A stretch of 64,000 nt of DNA from positions 186,001 to 250,000 of the forward strand of contig NZ_KB899695.1 of NCBI RefSeq assembly GCF_000378445.1, written 5' to 3'. The position numbers and the translations under genes are program-made. Numbering within the stretch: the first letter of the stretch is position 1; each line of letters starts with the position of its first letter. Shown piece after piece: positions 20,061 to 30,850 of this stretch. This DNA is from Deinococcus aquatilis DSM 23025. Lineage in GTDB: Bacteria; Deinococcota; Deinococci; Deinococcales; Deinococcaceae. The notes under the pieces are model-generated. The model did not search any database, had not been told where the DNA came from, and saw only the letters and a program-made list of their open reading frames with translations.

Positions 20061-20217
20061 TCGTTCCTGCCCCAGCCAGGTGAGGCCGTCATCCACGCCG
20101 TGAACGGGCATTGCTACTTCAAGTGAGCCAGAAAGCCAAGCCTGGATGCAGCAAGATCACTCCTGCCCAGTGCAACTAAACCCCCCCTGCCCCCTTCAAG
20201 AACGGGGACTGGGGGGC
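20061..20217 (+). repeat. Degenerate dispersed repeat (family C), copy 2
   Basis: Collinear with 8899-9085 (GTGAGGCCGTC, CAAGATCACTCCT and others). It ends in a C-run/G-run inverted stretch (CCCCCCCTGCCCCC ... GGGGACTGGGGGG) that could act as a terminator between convergent genes. No coding potential in the 257-bp gap. Confidence 0.55.
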
Positions 20218-20282
20218 TAATAGTGGAAGCGAATCAGGAACAGAGAAGTTGTTCCAATCCCACCGGAAATTAAACGCTGCGC

Positions 20283-21842
20283 CTACCTCTCAGCGATTTC
20301 TGCTTTGGCTTCCTCTAACCGCTGGCCTTCTTCGTGGGTCATGTCGGCCAGATTCTCGCGCAGTTCATCCAGCTTCTCTTCCCGGTCTACGTTGGGGTCG
20401 AGGCCGTTGGAGTCAGCGTTTCCGGTGGCTCCCTGCATGCCGTCCTCTACAATTTCGTGTTGATCCTCACGCTGGCTCTGCTCTGGTTGGGTCATACCTG
20501 AGCCTGAGGCACGCGCATGAAGGCCAGCCGGGAAAAGGGTCAATGCGGCATTTAGAGAAGCCTTGAACGGAGGCAGCAGCGACCCCAGCGCCCGCACACT
20601 GACGCCGGATGCCGCTACCGCCGCCCCCACCAAGGGCAGGCGCACCGAGTTGGGCGCGTGGGCAAAGACCCGCAGCATGGTTCGGGCCAGCACAGGCGTG
20701 GGCGTGCGCGGGGCCAGAAATGCGTGCCAGTGCGCGGCAGGCAGCCGGAAAAACGACTGGAAAAAGGCAGGCAGGCCGTCGGCGGGGAGCCTGAGCAGGG
20801 CGTCCAGTCCCATCAGGGCCAGTTCACGGGCGGCGCGGCGTTCGGGGGGCCAGAGGACGTGCCACGCGGCGCGGGTGGCCGCGTCACCGTCGGGCAGGGC
20901 GTCGGCTAGGGCCTGCGCCACCGCCGGAGCATCGGCCAGTGCCCCCGATACCTGAAAACCGCTGACCGGATGCACCAACCCGCCCGCCGACCCGAAGGCC
21001 AACACGGGGCCGGGGTCGGGGGCCGCCGTATTCATCGGGAAGGCCACCCACTCGGTGAATTCTATGGGGCCGGGAGGCGTGCCAGCTGCATTCAGGCGGG
21101 CGTATAGGCGGGCTTCCAATTCGGTGCGGGTCAGGCCCGGACGCCCCACCAGACTGGTTTCCTGCACAAAATACCGCTCGCCGCCGAGGTGCATGGCATA
21201 CAGGAAGGTGGGCGCAGCCTCCGGCAACGCGGATGGAGGTTGTCGCCAGTCCATCCAGACCATCGCGCCGGGTGCGCTGGGCGGGCGGGCAAAGGTAGCC
21301 GTAATACCGTAAGCGGTTTGCAGGGCCGCGCCGCCCGGATGTGTGGGCCGCGTGAGGGTGCCGCCGTGCCCGCCCGCATCCACGATCACGCGGGCAGGCC
21401 AGCGCTCACCCGCCGCGCCGTGAGCCAATAGCAACGCGCCGGGGCTGGAGCGAGGATCGGCGCGAATGACCGTGCCTTGCGTCCAGATCAGGTGTTTTCC
21501 GGCGCGGGCCAGCATGGAGTCCAGCAACGCGGCATTGTCGAGCAGGGCGTAAGGGCGCGTCAGCGAGGTGGCGTGCGGCCCCGTATAGGCCCGGACATCG
21601 GCCCAGACATCGGCGGTGCAGGCACGTGCCCAGGCGGGCAATTCATCCAGCCACGCGCCGTAGGTCGGTGCAAAGGGCCGAGGCAGATGGGGGGCCACCA
21701 GCCGCACCTGCAAGCCCCGCACCGCCAGTTCGGAGGCCAGCGCCACACCCGCCGGGCCGCCACCCACCACCAGAACATCGGTCATGAGACTATCTGCGGG
21801 GGGCGTGGCTTCTGGGGAACGGGCCGCCGTGTCGTGCTGCAT
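20283..21842 (-). CDS. crtLm: CrtL-type lycopene beta-cyclase with an acidic C-terminal tail
   Basis: FAD-dependent cyclase of the carotenoid pathway, which in Deinococcus leads to deinoxanthin. Residues 20-449 show the lycopene-cyclase pattern: DVLVVGGGPAGVALASEL, TYGAWLDELPAW, MVWMDWRQP, YFVQETSLVGRPGL, GSAGGLVHPVSGFQVSGAL. Residues 450-519 form a 70-residue hydrophilic acidic tail starting at an internal Met (20495) and rich in Asp/Glu, which is not part of the enzyme family. Start 21842 is chosen because TAGGCT lies 7 nt upstream; an in-frame ATG at 21785 is the alternative. No other carotenoid genes are adjacent. Confidence 0.85.
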   Translation of the reverse strand: MQHDTAARSPEATPPADSLMTDVLVVGGGPAGVALASELAVRGLQVRLVAPHLPRPFAPTYGAWLDELPAWARACTADVWADVRAYTGPHATSLTRPYALLDNAALLDSMLARAGKHLIWTQGTVIRADPRSSPGALLLAHGAAGERWPARVIVDAGGHGGTLTRPTHPGGAALQTAYGITATFARPPSAPGAMVWMDWRQPPSALPEAAPTFLYAMHLGGERYFVQETSLVGRPGLTRTELEARLYARLNAAGTPPGPIEFTEWVAFPMNTAAPDPGPVLAFGSAGGLVHPVSGFQVSGALADAPAVAQALADALPDGDAATRAAWHVLWPPERRAARELALMGLDALLRLPADGLPAFFQSFFRLPAAHWHAFLAPRTPTPVLARTMLRVFAHAPNSVRLPLVGAAVAASGVSVRALGSLLPPFKASLNAALTLFPAGLHARASGSGMTQPEQSQREDQHEIVEDGMQGATGNADSNGLDPNVDREEKLDELRENLADMTHEEGQRLEEAKAEIAER

Positions 21843-22057
21843 TCGGTTCAGCCTAGCGCGGGGCAGGGCGGCGGGAGTGTGGGGATTGATTCGGGGTAAG
21901 AGCCGAAGCCGCTCATAGATAGCCTCTGATCTGCCGGACCGGTCTACAGTGACCGGGCAAAGCAGAGGGGGTGCGGCAAGGTGGGCGCTTAACGGCTCAG
22001 GCCTCATGGCCCACCCCCCAGTGAATCCCCCCTTCCCCCTCCCGTATTCTGCCCCCG

Positions 22058-24301
22058 ATGCGCCTCTTTCCCCGTTTCAGTCCCTGGTCTGTGGTGGGCC
22101 GCCTGAGCCTTTCTGCGGTGGTGGGCGTGCTGGTGGGGGTGCTGCTGGCCCGGGGGGCGGTGTCGGTGGTTCTGGCCCTCATTCCGGCGGGACAGCCCTA
22201 CGTGCGGGGCGCTGTGGGTACCCTGGCCGCCCTCCTGAGCGTGATGGTGGGTTTCGGTCTGTCTGGAGCGCTGTCTACCCGCGCCCTGCCGATTTCCCGC
22301 CTGGGCCTCACACGGGCACAGGCGCGGATTCGCGGCGGCGTCGCGGCGGGGGCCACCGCTGGCCTGCTGATCGTGCCGGTGGGCGCACTGATGGGTCTGG
22401 CAGGCATCTACCGGGGCGGCCTGCTTGGAGACAGCTTCGGCGCGGGTCAACTCACGGCAGGACTGGCTCTGGTCGCGGCCCTCTACGGCCTGTTGTCGGG
22501 CGGCGTCCTGGGACTGCTGACCCTGCGGGCGCGGCTGGCGTGGCGTCCGGCGCTGGCAGGACTGCTGGGCTTCGGGGCCGTGGGCATCCTGGCAGGCGCT
22601 GGGCTGGGCGCGGTGGGCGTGCCTAACCTCCTGAGCGGTGGGGGCTGGGTGCTGTTGGCCGCACTTGCCGGGGTGCTGGCGCTGGGGCAGGTGGTGGGCG
22701 ACCTCCTGATCGCGGCCAGCATCGACGCTGCCTCTGACCGGGGCGAGCAAGACCGGGCGCACTACGGACAGGTCGTAGCCACGCTGCTGGTGCTGCTGCT
22801 GTCGCTGTCGGGGGTCTGGACTGTGGCACGGACGGGGGTGGATTTCGTGCAGTCGCGGCCTTCCAACCCGGTGCCGCTGGCTGTACCGCAGCGCCCCAAC
22901 CTGAGCAACAGCCTGGGCTGCCGCGCACCCACCGACCCGCTGGAACTGGCCGCCTGGCGCGTGACCACGCGGGATGGTCGCCCGGATTTCTCGTGTGGCA
23001 ATACCTTTCTGGGCTTTCTGCACACGCCTGATCTCGACCCGGCCTTCAGCGACCTTCCCCCGACCCCGCACGGCGGTTTTGATGGTCTGGCCGCGCAGAT
23101 GGCCGCCGCAAAGCGTGAAGTGCTGTTTGCCGTCATGGAGTGGGACGACGATCCGGGGCGCGGGCCGGGCGCGGTGCTGGCGGGGGGGTTGGCCGAACTT
23201 TACCGGCGGGTGCGGGCCACACCTGCGGCCTATTCAGGAGGAATGACGGTCAGGATTGCACTGGGGAATTTTCCGGTGGCGGCCAACCTGGAATGGGGGC
23301 CACAGGTATATGCGGCGGCCCGAGACCTGCTGGCGGCAGGCGTTCCTCTGTCCGATCCGGCCCACAGATGGCGCGTAGAAGTCGCCAACTACATCGGCAC
23401 TTTTCCGCACAGCCACGCCAAATTGCTGGTCACAGACGGCACCGACCTGACCGTGATGGGATTCAACGTGGGGCCGCTGCATCTGCCCGCCTCGCCAGAC
23501 GGCACGCACGGCGGCAACGTGCGCGACCTCGCCGTGCGGGTGCGTGGCCCCGTCGCTGCCGATGGCCTGAACGTGTTCGACGACCTCTGGACACGCAGCC
23601 GCCTGCTGACCTGTGCCCCAGACGTGACCGCCGATGCTGTGCGGCGGGCCTGCCAGTTGGGAAAATCCGCCCAGGCCGCTCATCCGCAGGGCACCGACCA
23701 GCTTCAGATTGGCGTGAAGGGCCGCGAGCGTGTGTTCAGCCTGTACCGCCGCGAGGGCTTCCGGGCCGCTGACGACGCCCTCTTCGGCATGATCGGCGCG
23801 TCCACCCAGACCATAGACCTGATGCACGTGTCGTTCAGCATGGGCGTGCGCTGCAATCTGGCGCTGCTGAATCCCGGCCTGTGTACCTTTGACGACGCCC
23901 TACCGTGGATGCGGGCGCTGGCCGACGCCGCTGGCCGGGGCGTGCAGATTCGCGCCCTGCTCTACGAACACGGCTTTCTGGGACTGGAAAACCGGGTGGG
24001 CCTCGCCGTACTGCGCCGCGAACTCGAACGGCGCGGCGTGGCAGACCGCCTGGAAGCCCGCTGGTATCCGGGGGCGGTGCACGCCAAAACCATGCTGCTG
24101 GACGGCAGGATGCTGACGGTGGGTTCTCAGAACCTGCACTATTCCTCGTGGACGCCGCGTGGCCTGAACGAATACACGCTGGCGACCACGGCCCCCGCCG
24201 CCGCTGCCGGATACGCCCGCGAATTCGCCTTCTTCTGGGATGAAGCCCAGCCTGCCGAGTTACCGGGCTGGCTGAGCGGGACGGACAGTGAAGTGGATTG
24301 A
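22058..24301 (+). CDS. Membrane-anchored phospholipase D-like protein
   Basis: 747 residues in two parts. Residues 1-265 are strongly hydrophobic with about eight membrane segments and no motif I can name. The remainder holds two HKD motifs of the phospholipase D superfamily: HSHAKLLVTDGTDLTVMG and VHAKTMLLDGRMLTVGSQN, each followed by the usual small/polar residues. Enzymes of this fold act on phosphodiesters (phospholipids, cardiolipin synthesis, nucleic acid). The membrane N terminus suggests a lipid or envelope substrate. TATTCT lies 7 nt before the ATG (leaderless). It is divergent from lycopene cyclase, another membrane-lipid gene. Confidence 0.8.
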   Translation: MRLFPRFSPWSVVGRLSLSAVVGVLVGVLLARGAVSVVLALIPAGQPYVRGAVGTLAALLSVMVGFGLSGALSTRALPISRLGLTRAQARIRGGVAAGATAGLLIVPVGALMGLAGIYRGGLLGDSFGAGQLTAGLALVAALYGLLSGGVLGLLTLRARLAWRPALAGLLGFGAVGILAGAGLGAVGVPNLLSGGGWVLLAALAGVLALGQVVGDLLIAASIDAASDRGEQDRAHYGQVVATLLVLLLSLSGVWTVARTGVDFVQSRPSNPVPLAVPQRPNLSNSLGCRAPTDPLELAAWRVTTRDGRPDFSCGNTFLGFLHTPDLDPAFSDLPPTPHGGFDGLAAQMAAAKREVLFAVMEWDDDPGRGPGAVLAGGLAELYRRVRATPAAYSGGMTVRIALGNFPVAANLEWGPQVYAAARDLLAAGVPLSDPAHRWRVEVANYIGTFPHSHAKLLVTDGTDLTVMGFNVGPLHLPASPDGTHGGNVRDLAVRVRGPVAADGLNVFDDLWTRSRLLTCAPDVTADAVRRACQLGKSAQAAHPQGTDQLQIGVKGRERVFSLYRREGFRAADDALFGMIGASTQTIDLMHVSFSMGVRCNLALLNPGLCTFDDALPWMRALADAAGRGVQIRALLYEHGFLGLENRVGLAVLRRELERRGVADRLEARWYPGAVHAKTMLLDGRMLTVGSQNLHYSSWTPRGLNEYTLATTAPAAAAGYAREFAFFWDEAQPAELPGWLSGTDSEVD

Positions 24302-24340
24302 GGCCGAGGGTCTAAGGGTTGGGCCGTTGGAGATTTCAGC

Positions 24341-24406
24341 GAACCCCCCGTTACTTTGCGGCGCCCCCTCCCTTCGGGCTGTACCAGTCAAGGGGAGGAA
24401 AGAGCG
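24341..24406 (+). repeat. Degenerate family A repeat
   Basis: GAACCCCCCGTTACTTTGCG with a partly lost stem, continuing to a G-rich tail (AAGGGGAGGA). It sits in the 270-bp gap before the LCP gene. Confidence 0.45.
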
Positions 24407-24571
24407 TTGAGGCGCTGTGATTTTGCCTGTGGTAGACCCTTAGAGCCTCGACCTTTGGACTTCTGCACTCCCAGCCCCACAAACCCGGCCCCCAACTGAC
24501 CGCTATTTCCCCTACTGCGCTGCATCTTTGGGATGTTGGCGCGGCGGCCCTGCGCCCGCTACACTCGCCCT

Positions 24572-25714
24572 GTGCGCCGTGGTGTGGTTCTTCTTGTTGC
24601 TCTGGCGGGGGCTGTGGCCCTCTGCTCTCCGGCTTTTCCGGCCCTCGCCCGCTACGGTACGTTGCCCCGCAAAGCCGATGCTCCCGTCACGGTGCTGCTG
24701 GCAGGTGTAACGCCCAATTATCCGCCCAGCGCGGTGTGGCCCTATCCCGCCTCCCCCGAAGATTACAGCGGCCTGACCGATACGCTGGTGCTGGCGCAGT
24801 TGCGGCCCGATGGCAGTGCTCAGCTCCTCAGCATTCCGCGTGATACCTGGCTGAATATTCCGCGCTGGGGCTTTGGCAAGATCAACGGCGCGAACGTGCA
24901 CGGCGGCCCGGACATGTTGGTATCGGCCGTCGAAAGCCTGACAGGAGTGAAGGTGGATGCCTACGCCCTGCTGAGCCTCCATGCCGTGCGCTCGATGACC
25001 GATGCGGCGGGCGGCGTGACCCTGGATGTGGCCCAGCGCATGAAATACGACGATACGGCAGGCAAGCTGCACATCGATCTGCAACCGGGGCGGCAACACC
25101 TGAACGGCGAGCAGGCCGAGGGCTTCCTCCGCTTTCGCAAAGACGGTCTGGGGGATATTGGACGTGTGGCGCGGCAGCAGACCTTTCTGAGTGCCTTTAC
25201 GGGGAAACTGAAAAATCCGGTGAACATGTGGCGCGTGCCGGGCGTGATCGGGGCGCTGAACAGCAACGTGAAATCCAACGTGTCCCGCGCACAGGTGGGG
25301 GCGCTGCTGGGCGGAGCGCTGAGTGGGCCAACCGTGACCATGCACACCCTGCCCGGCGATTTTGGCGGCGGTGGCACCTGGATTCCAGACCGCAGCGCCC
25401 TGCGTACCCTGGTGGCCGAGCACTTCCGCGATCCCAACGACCCACGCACCCTGAATATCGCTGTGGTGAACGTCGCCGCCCCCGGTGGCAGCGCCCGCCG
25501 CCTCAAAGAAAAGCTGGAGGCAATGGGCTACCAGAACGTCAGTATTTCATCGGCACTGGGAAGCGCGGCCACCACCACCGCGTCGGGCAAGGCAGCAGCG
25601 CGGGTGCTACAGGACGTGGGATATGGGCGGGTAGAGGCGGCCCAGAGCGCGGCCAAAACTGTGGGCGGCGCAGATGTGACGGTGCGGCTGGGAAGCGACA
25701 CGCCGGGGAAATGA
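24572..25714 (+). CDS. LytR-CpsA-Psr (LCP) family protein with LytR_C domain
   Basis: 380-residue, membrane-anchored envelope enzyme. After an N-terminal signal anchor (GVVLLVALAGAVALC), the LCP domain shows the family's conserved points: DTLVLAQLRPDG, LLSIPRDTWLNIP, KINGANVHGG, and EGFLRFRKDGLGDIGRVARQ with its paired arginines. LCP enzymes attach polymers from lipid-phosphate carriers to peptidoglycan or proteins. The C-terminal 100 residues fit the LytR_C domain (LNIAVVNVAAPGGSARRLKE). Start GTG 24572 follows TACACT by 6 nt; the frame also opens upstream at 24533. Confidence 0.87.
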   Translation: MRRGVVLLVALAGAVALCSPAFPALARYGTLPRKADAPVTVLLAGVTPNYPPSAVWPYPASPEDYSGLTDTLVLAQLRPDGSAQLLSIPRDTWLNIPRWGFGKINGANVHGGPDMLVSAVESLTGVKVDAYALLSLHAVRSMTDAAGGVTLDVAQRMKYDDTAGKLHIDLQPGRQHLNGEQAEGFLRFRKDGLGDIGRVARQQTFLSAFTGKLKNPVNMWRVPGVIGALNSNVKSNVSRAQVGALLGGALSGPTVTMHTLPGDFGGGGTWIPDRSALRTLVAEHFRDPNDPRTLNIAVVNVAAPGGSARRLKEKLEAMGYQNVSISSALGSAATTTASGKAAARVLQDVGYGRVEAAQSAAKTVGGADVTVRLGSDTPGK

Positions 25715-25835
25715 GGGTGTGACACGCGGGAAGCGCGGCGGCCAGAGAATAAAAGAAAATCACGTTGCAGCGGGGTCGCCCTTCTCACTCACCGCTGACC
25801 ACTCACGTTCCTGGCTTCCTGTCTAGACTTCTTTT

Positions 25836-25873
25836 CTGAAACGATTCAGACCCGCTATCTTTCCTGCTACGAT
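25836..25873 (+). promoter_or_regulatory. Promoter and overlapping operator of the alpha-glucosidase gene
   Basis: TTCAGA (-35, 25845-25850), 17-bp spacer, TACGAT (-10, 25868-25873), then 6 nt to the ATG. The inverted repeat CTGAAACGATTCAG (25836-25849) overlaps the -35 box and resembles LacI/GalR-family sites, so binding there would block transcription. No regulator gene is adjacent. Confidence 0.6.
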
Positions 25874-25879
25874 TTTCCC

Positions 25880-27499
<1,620 letters not shown>

Positions 27500-27517
27500 G
27501 ACTGAAGGCGGCAAGGC

Positions 27518-27558
27518 AAAAGGAGAAGGCACGCCGAAGTGGCTTGCCTTCTCCTTTT
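27518..27558. terminator. Bidirectional terminator between alpha-glucosidase and kinase genes
   Basis: A 14-bp perfect stem (AAAAGGAGAAGGCA / TGCCTTCTCCTTTT) with a 13-nt loop and A/T ends on both sides, between convergent genes. Confidence 0.85.
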
Positions 27559-27631
27559 AGTGACCAGGGGCAACGAACCTCTGATACTTCAGCTTTTCCC
27601 AACCGCCAAGCGCCCACCACCGACCTCTCAC

Positions 27632-28384
27632 TCAGTACAACAATCCAGCCAACGCCAACAGCTCTGACCGCGCCCACAGTGCATTGTTAGGCCGGGTCGC
27701 CGAGTCGCGGCGGGTCAGAATGATGTGCAGATGCGACAGGGGATCATCGCTGTGGGGCGGCAGTTCGCCCGGTTCCAGGACCAAGCCGTGCAGCCCCCAG
27801 CCCAGGAGCACCCCCACGCCGTACAGGTCGCTTTCTGGCCCCAGGGGTTCTCCCCGGTAGGCCTCGGGACTCTGAAAAGCTGCCGTGCCCATGCGGGTCG
27901 GGGCATTCATAACTTCGTGAAGCGGCCCCGACAGGTCAAAATCCACCAGCTTGGCACTCCCGTCGGGTTCGGCCATGATGTTTTCCGGCTTGATGTCGCG
28001 GTGAACCATTCCGCGTGCGTGCAGGTAGGCCAGAGCGTCTAGCAGATGCACCAGCGTCAGCAAAAAGGCCCGGCGTTCTTCGGTCAGTGCGGGGCGGGCG
28101 GCGTAGCGGTCGAACAGGGTTTCGCCGCGTGCCAGCGTGACCACCAGCGCGGGCTGATCTGAAACCGTGGTGCGCTCCAGCACACGCACCAGGCGCGGAT
28201 GATCGAGGGGCGCGGCGTTCTGATATTCGCGGTCTGCAAAGGCGGCCAGATGCTGCGGAAAGATTTTGACCGCGCACGGCGTCCCTTCCTTCGACACGGC
28301 AAAATACACGACGCTATGCGAGCCACGCCCGACGGGACGAATCAATCGCACCCCATCGCCTACAAGTTGACCCGCCAGAGGCAT
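27632..28384 (-). CDS. Hanks-type Ser/Thr protein kinase, single domain
   Basis: 250-residue cytoplasmic kinase without membrane or sensor domains. It has a glycine-rich loop [12 protein letters not shown] Lys40 in CAVK, and the catalytic loop HRDIKPENI (Asp130, Asn135). The metal-binding motif is DFD (148-150) instead of DFG, and the APE motif reads SPE. It therefore keeps the catalytic residues but has an altered activation segment. Start 28384 is chosen because TAGCGT lies 7 nt upstream; the frame is open 37 codons further but overlaps the divergent patatin promoter. Substrate unknown. Confidence 0.83.
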   Translation of the reverse strand: MPLAGQLVGDGVRLIRPVGRGSHSVVYFAVSKEGTPCAVKIFPQHLAAFADREYQNAAPLDHPRLVRVLERTTVSDQPALVVTLARGETLFDRYAARPALTEERRAFLLTLVHLLDALAYLHARGMVHRDIKPENIMAEPDGSAKLVDFDLSGPLHEVMNAPTRMGTAAFQSPEAYRGEPLGPESDLYGVGVLLGWGLHGLVLEPGELPPHSDDPLSHLHIILTRRDSATRPNNALWARSELLALAGLLY

Positions 28385-28523
28385 CGGCTTCACGCTAGCG
28401 CAGGAGTGAGCCACATGGGTAGACACCCCAAACAGATGAAGAGGCACGCGGCCCGGCAACGACCTGATCCTGTTGCGCTGTTTTCGCCCAGGCACGGGCC
28501 TCTGGCACTTAGAATCGCCCTAT

Positions 28524-29366
28524 ATGACGGAGTATGGACTGGTACTGGGGGGCGGTGGGGCGCGGGGATTGGCGCACATCGGCGTCTGGCGGGTGCTCGA
28601 AGAGGCCGGGCTACGGCCCACCGTATTGGCCGGAACCAGCATGGGCGGATTGGTGGGCGCGTTTATTGCAGCAGGCTATTCGGGCGCGGAACTGGAAAAG
28701 ATATCGGCGTCGGTGTCGTGGCGGCGTCTGGTGGACTGGCGGCCCGGCACAGGTCTGATCCGGGTGTCGGCCTTCGAGTCCTGGCTGTCTCAGCATCTGC
28801 CCGCCACCTTTGAGGAACTGCCCATTCCGCTGGCAGTCACGGCCACCGATGTCCTCACGGGCCGGGGCGTGTACCTCTCGCGGGGCAACCTCCTGACGGC
28901 CTTGCGGGCCACCACCGCCTATCCGGGTGCGTTGGAGCCTGTACCAGTCGGCGAGATGCTGCTTTCGGACGGGGGCGTGCTGAATCAGGTTCCAGTAGAC
29001 GCCGCGCTGTTTCTGGGCGTGCGAAAGGTGCTGGCTGTAGACGTGACGGTCCCCAGCCCGCTGGCACTGCACGGGCGGCGCGTGCTGCTCTGGCGGCGTG
29101 AGGCACATCTGGGGCCAGTGCAGGCGCTACGGCGGGCGGTAGAAATCATGCAGGCCCAACTGACCGACGCCCGGCTGAGTCTGTACCGTCCCGATATCTT
29201 GCTGCGCCCCGTACTGGGCGACGTAGACCTGCAAAACTTCAACCGCTCGGTGCAGGCCATAGAAGCGGGCCGGAACGCAGCGCTGGCCGAGCTGCCGCGC
29301 ATTCAGACAGTGCTGGGCAACGGACAGGGAACCGCGCCACTCCCGCCACACCCCCCCACAGCCTGA
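28524..29366 (+). CDS. Patatin-like phospholipase
   Basis: 280-residue lipid acyl hydrolase of the RssA/patatin family. The oxyanion hole is [13 protein letters not shown], the nucleophile Ser39 is in [12 protein letters not shown], and the dyad Asp is in [12 protein letters not shown]. It probably hydrolyses phospholipid or neutral lipid in the cytoplasm. I start at ATG 28524 ([10 protein letters not shown]), 8 nt after TAGAAT. It is divergent from the single-domain kinase and 58 bp upstream of lepB on the same strand. Confidence 0.88.
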   Translation: MTEYGLVLGGGGARGLAHIGVWRVLEEAGLRPTVLAGTSMGGLVGAFIAAGYSGAELEKISASVSWRRLVDWRPGTGLIRVSAFESWLSQHLPATFEELPIPLAVTATDVLTGRGVYLSRGNLLTALRATTAYPGALEPVPVGEMLLSDGGVLNQVPVDAALFLGVRKVLAVDVTVPSPLALHGRRVLLWRREAHLGPVQALRRAVEIMQAQLTDARLSLYRPDILLRPVLGDVDLQNFNRSVQAIEAGRNAALAELPRIQTVLGNGQGTAPLPPHPPTA

Positions 29367-29424
29367 AGCGCTCTCCGGTGAGGGTGGGTGTTCCTCACCC
29401 TGTATCCGCTATCCTGCGCGTTGC

Positions 29425-30201
29425 ATGACCAGATTGCTCAAGTCCGCCCCCGGCCCCCTTCAAAAACTGTGGAAGGAACTGCTGGAACCCATCGTTTTCG
29501 CGGTGGTCATCACGCAGTTTGTCGCCACATTGGTCGGTGTGGACGGCGTCAGTATGATGCCCAACCTCCGCAACCGCGAGCGCGTGTTCGTGCCCAAATA
29601 CGAAACGTGGCTGCACAAGGCGGGCGTCGGAGAATTCAAACGCGGCGATATCCTGATTTTTAAACCGCCCCGCGAGGCCGCCGACAAGATTTCCAACCTC
29701 CAGAAGAGTGCGCCGCTGAACCTCTGGACCTACCGTCCCTTTCTGATCAAGCGCCTGATCGGGCTGCCCGGCGACAAGATCAGCATCAGTGGCGGCGAGG
29801 TGACGATCAACGGCACCAAACTGGATTCGAGCTGGACCACCGATTACTGGCGTCAGCAGGGATGCTGGGACAACCAGAGCGACCTGGCGAATCTGGCCGC
29901 CTCTGGCCGAAATGGAGTCCTGACCGACCAGCCTGAGATTACCGTGCCTGCCGGACAATATTTCGTGATGGGCGACAACCGCACCCCGAATGGCAGCGAA
30001 GATTCGAGGCTGTTCGGGCCGGTGCTCAAGCGTGATGTGGCTGGCCGAGCCGCCGCCGTGATCTGGCCCATCATGCGGAAAACCAACATCAAGTATGACT
30101 GCGCTGCCGATAAGGTCGCCGACGACGGCCTCAGCGGAGAAAACGTGCTGAACTGGCGCGTGTTGACCCGGCCAGAAGGCTTCGACAACTTCAATAAGTA
30201 G
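29425..30201 (+). CDS. lepB: Signal peptidase I
   Basis: Membrane-bound serine peptidase that removes signal peptides from exported proteins. Box B gives the nucleophile Ser43 in GVSMMPN, box D the general base Lys109 in [11 protein letters not shown], and box E is [14 protein letters not shown]. One N-terminal membrane helix ([18 protein letters not shown]) anchors it. The length of 258 residues is normal. TATCCT lies 9 nt before the ATG. A hairpin follows the stop. Confidence 0.93.
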   Translation: MTRLLKSAPGPLQKLWKELLEPIVFAVVITQFVATLVGVDGVSMMPNLRNRERVFVPKYETWLHKAGVGEFKRGDILIFKPPREAADKISNLQKSAPLNLWTYRPFLIKRLIGLPGDKISISGGEVTINGTKLDSSWTTDYWRQQGCWDNQSDLANLAASGRNGVLTDQPEITVPAGQYFVMGDNRTPNGSEDSRLFGPVLKRDVAGRAAAVIWPIMRKTNIKYDCAADKVADDGLSGENVLNWRVLTRPEGFDNFNK

Positions 30202-30219
30202 GCGGTAGCCGCACCAAAG

Positions 30220-30253
30220 CAGAGGGAGCCAGTCATTCAGACGGCTCCCTCTG
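30220..30253 (+). terminator. Hairpin terminator after lepB
   Basis: An 11-bp stem CAGAGGGAGCC / GGCTCCCTCTG with a 12-nt loop between convergent genes. The T-tract is weak, so efficiency is uncertain. Confidence 0.6.
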
Positions 30254-30289
30254 TGGCGTCGGCATGCGTGGGGAAGCCTCCCGCGTTAT

Positions 30290-30610
30290 CTACTCGTCCT
30301 GCTCATCATCCTCGCCGAGCACGGTGATTTCGGTGGTTTCCCACACGACGCGGTATTCGCCTTCGCGGGCGATATAGTCAGCGGCCATCCGCAGGGTTTC
30401 TTCGACCCACACGTAGTCGTTGCTGAGGGTTGCCACACCGATGATCTCCCAGTCGTGGGCATCCAGACCGTCCAGACGCGCGACCGTTAAAGGGTAACGG
30501 GCCTTCAGGCGCTCCACGACGGGCCGCACCAGCGCCCGTTTTTCCTTGAGATTACTGACCCACGGCATTTCCACACGCACGGTCAGCACACCTACGTAGC
30601 CCAGCGCCAC
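30290..30610 (-). CDS. DUF503 (YlxP-like) protein
   Basis: 106-residue protein of the DUF503 family, recognisable from its N-terminal [20 protein letters not shown] and the ferredoxin-like pattern. Family members are found near translation and ribosome-maturation genes in Firmicutes; biochemical function is unsettled. The start is GTG, 5 bp after the stop of the HMA-fold gene, so the two form an operon. The C terminus is acidic (GEDDEQDE). Confidence 0.8.
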   Translation of the reverse strand: MALGYVGVLTVRVEMPWVSNLKEKRALVRPVVERLKARYPLTVARLDGLDAHDWEIIGVATLSNDYVWVEETLRMAADYIAREGEYRVVWETTEITVLGEDDEQDE

Positions 30611-30615
30611 CGCGT

Positions 30616-30831
30616 CTAGAGCATTCCGGCAAGGAATCCCTGCCCGCGTACTGCGCGAACCAAGTCCATGACCGTCAATTGAGAGGGGTCGTAATGTACT
30701 TCAATTTGGCCGTCGTCGGGCAGAGCGCGAACGACGCCGGGCAGGGCACGGAGCGCCCCCGACACCTTTTCGCCTGCCTCTCGGTTCATGCCGCGTACAC
30801 CGAGCAGCACGCGGGTTGCAGATTTCGTCAT
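30616..30831 (-). CDS. HMA-fold small protein lacking the metal-binding cysteines
   Basis: 71 residues with the beta-alpha-beta-beta-alpha-beta outline of heavy-metal-associated domains ([20 protein letters not shown], then [20 protein letters not shown]). Where copper chaperones have GMxCxxC, this has GMNREAG, so it cannot bind Cu(I) in the usual way. A regulatory or scaffolding role is possible (inference). TATACT lies 7 nt before ATG 30831, a clear leaderless start; the frame is open a further 19 codons upstream through the adjacent repeat. Co-transcribed with the DUF503 gene. Confidence 0.72.
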   Translation of the reverse strand: MTKSATRVLLGVRGMNREAGEKVSGALRALPGVVRALPDDGQIEVHYDPSQLTVMDLVRAVRGQGFLAGML

Positions 30832-30850
30832 GCCCAGCAGTATAGAGACT

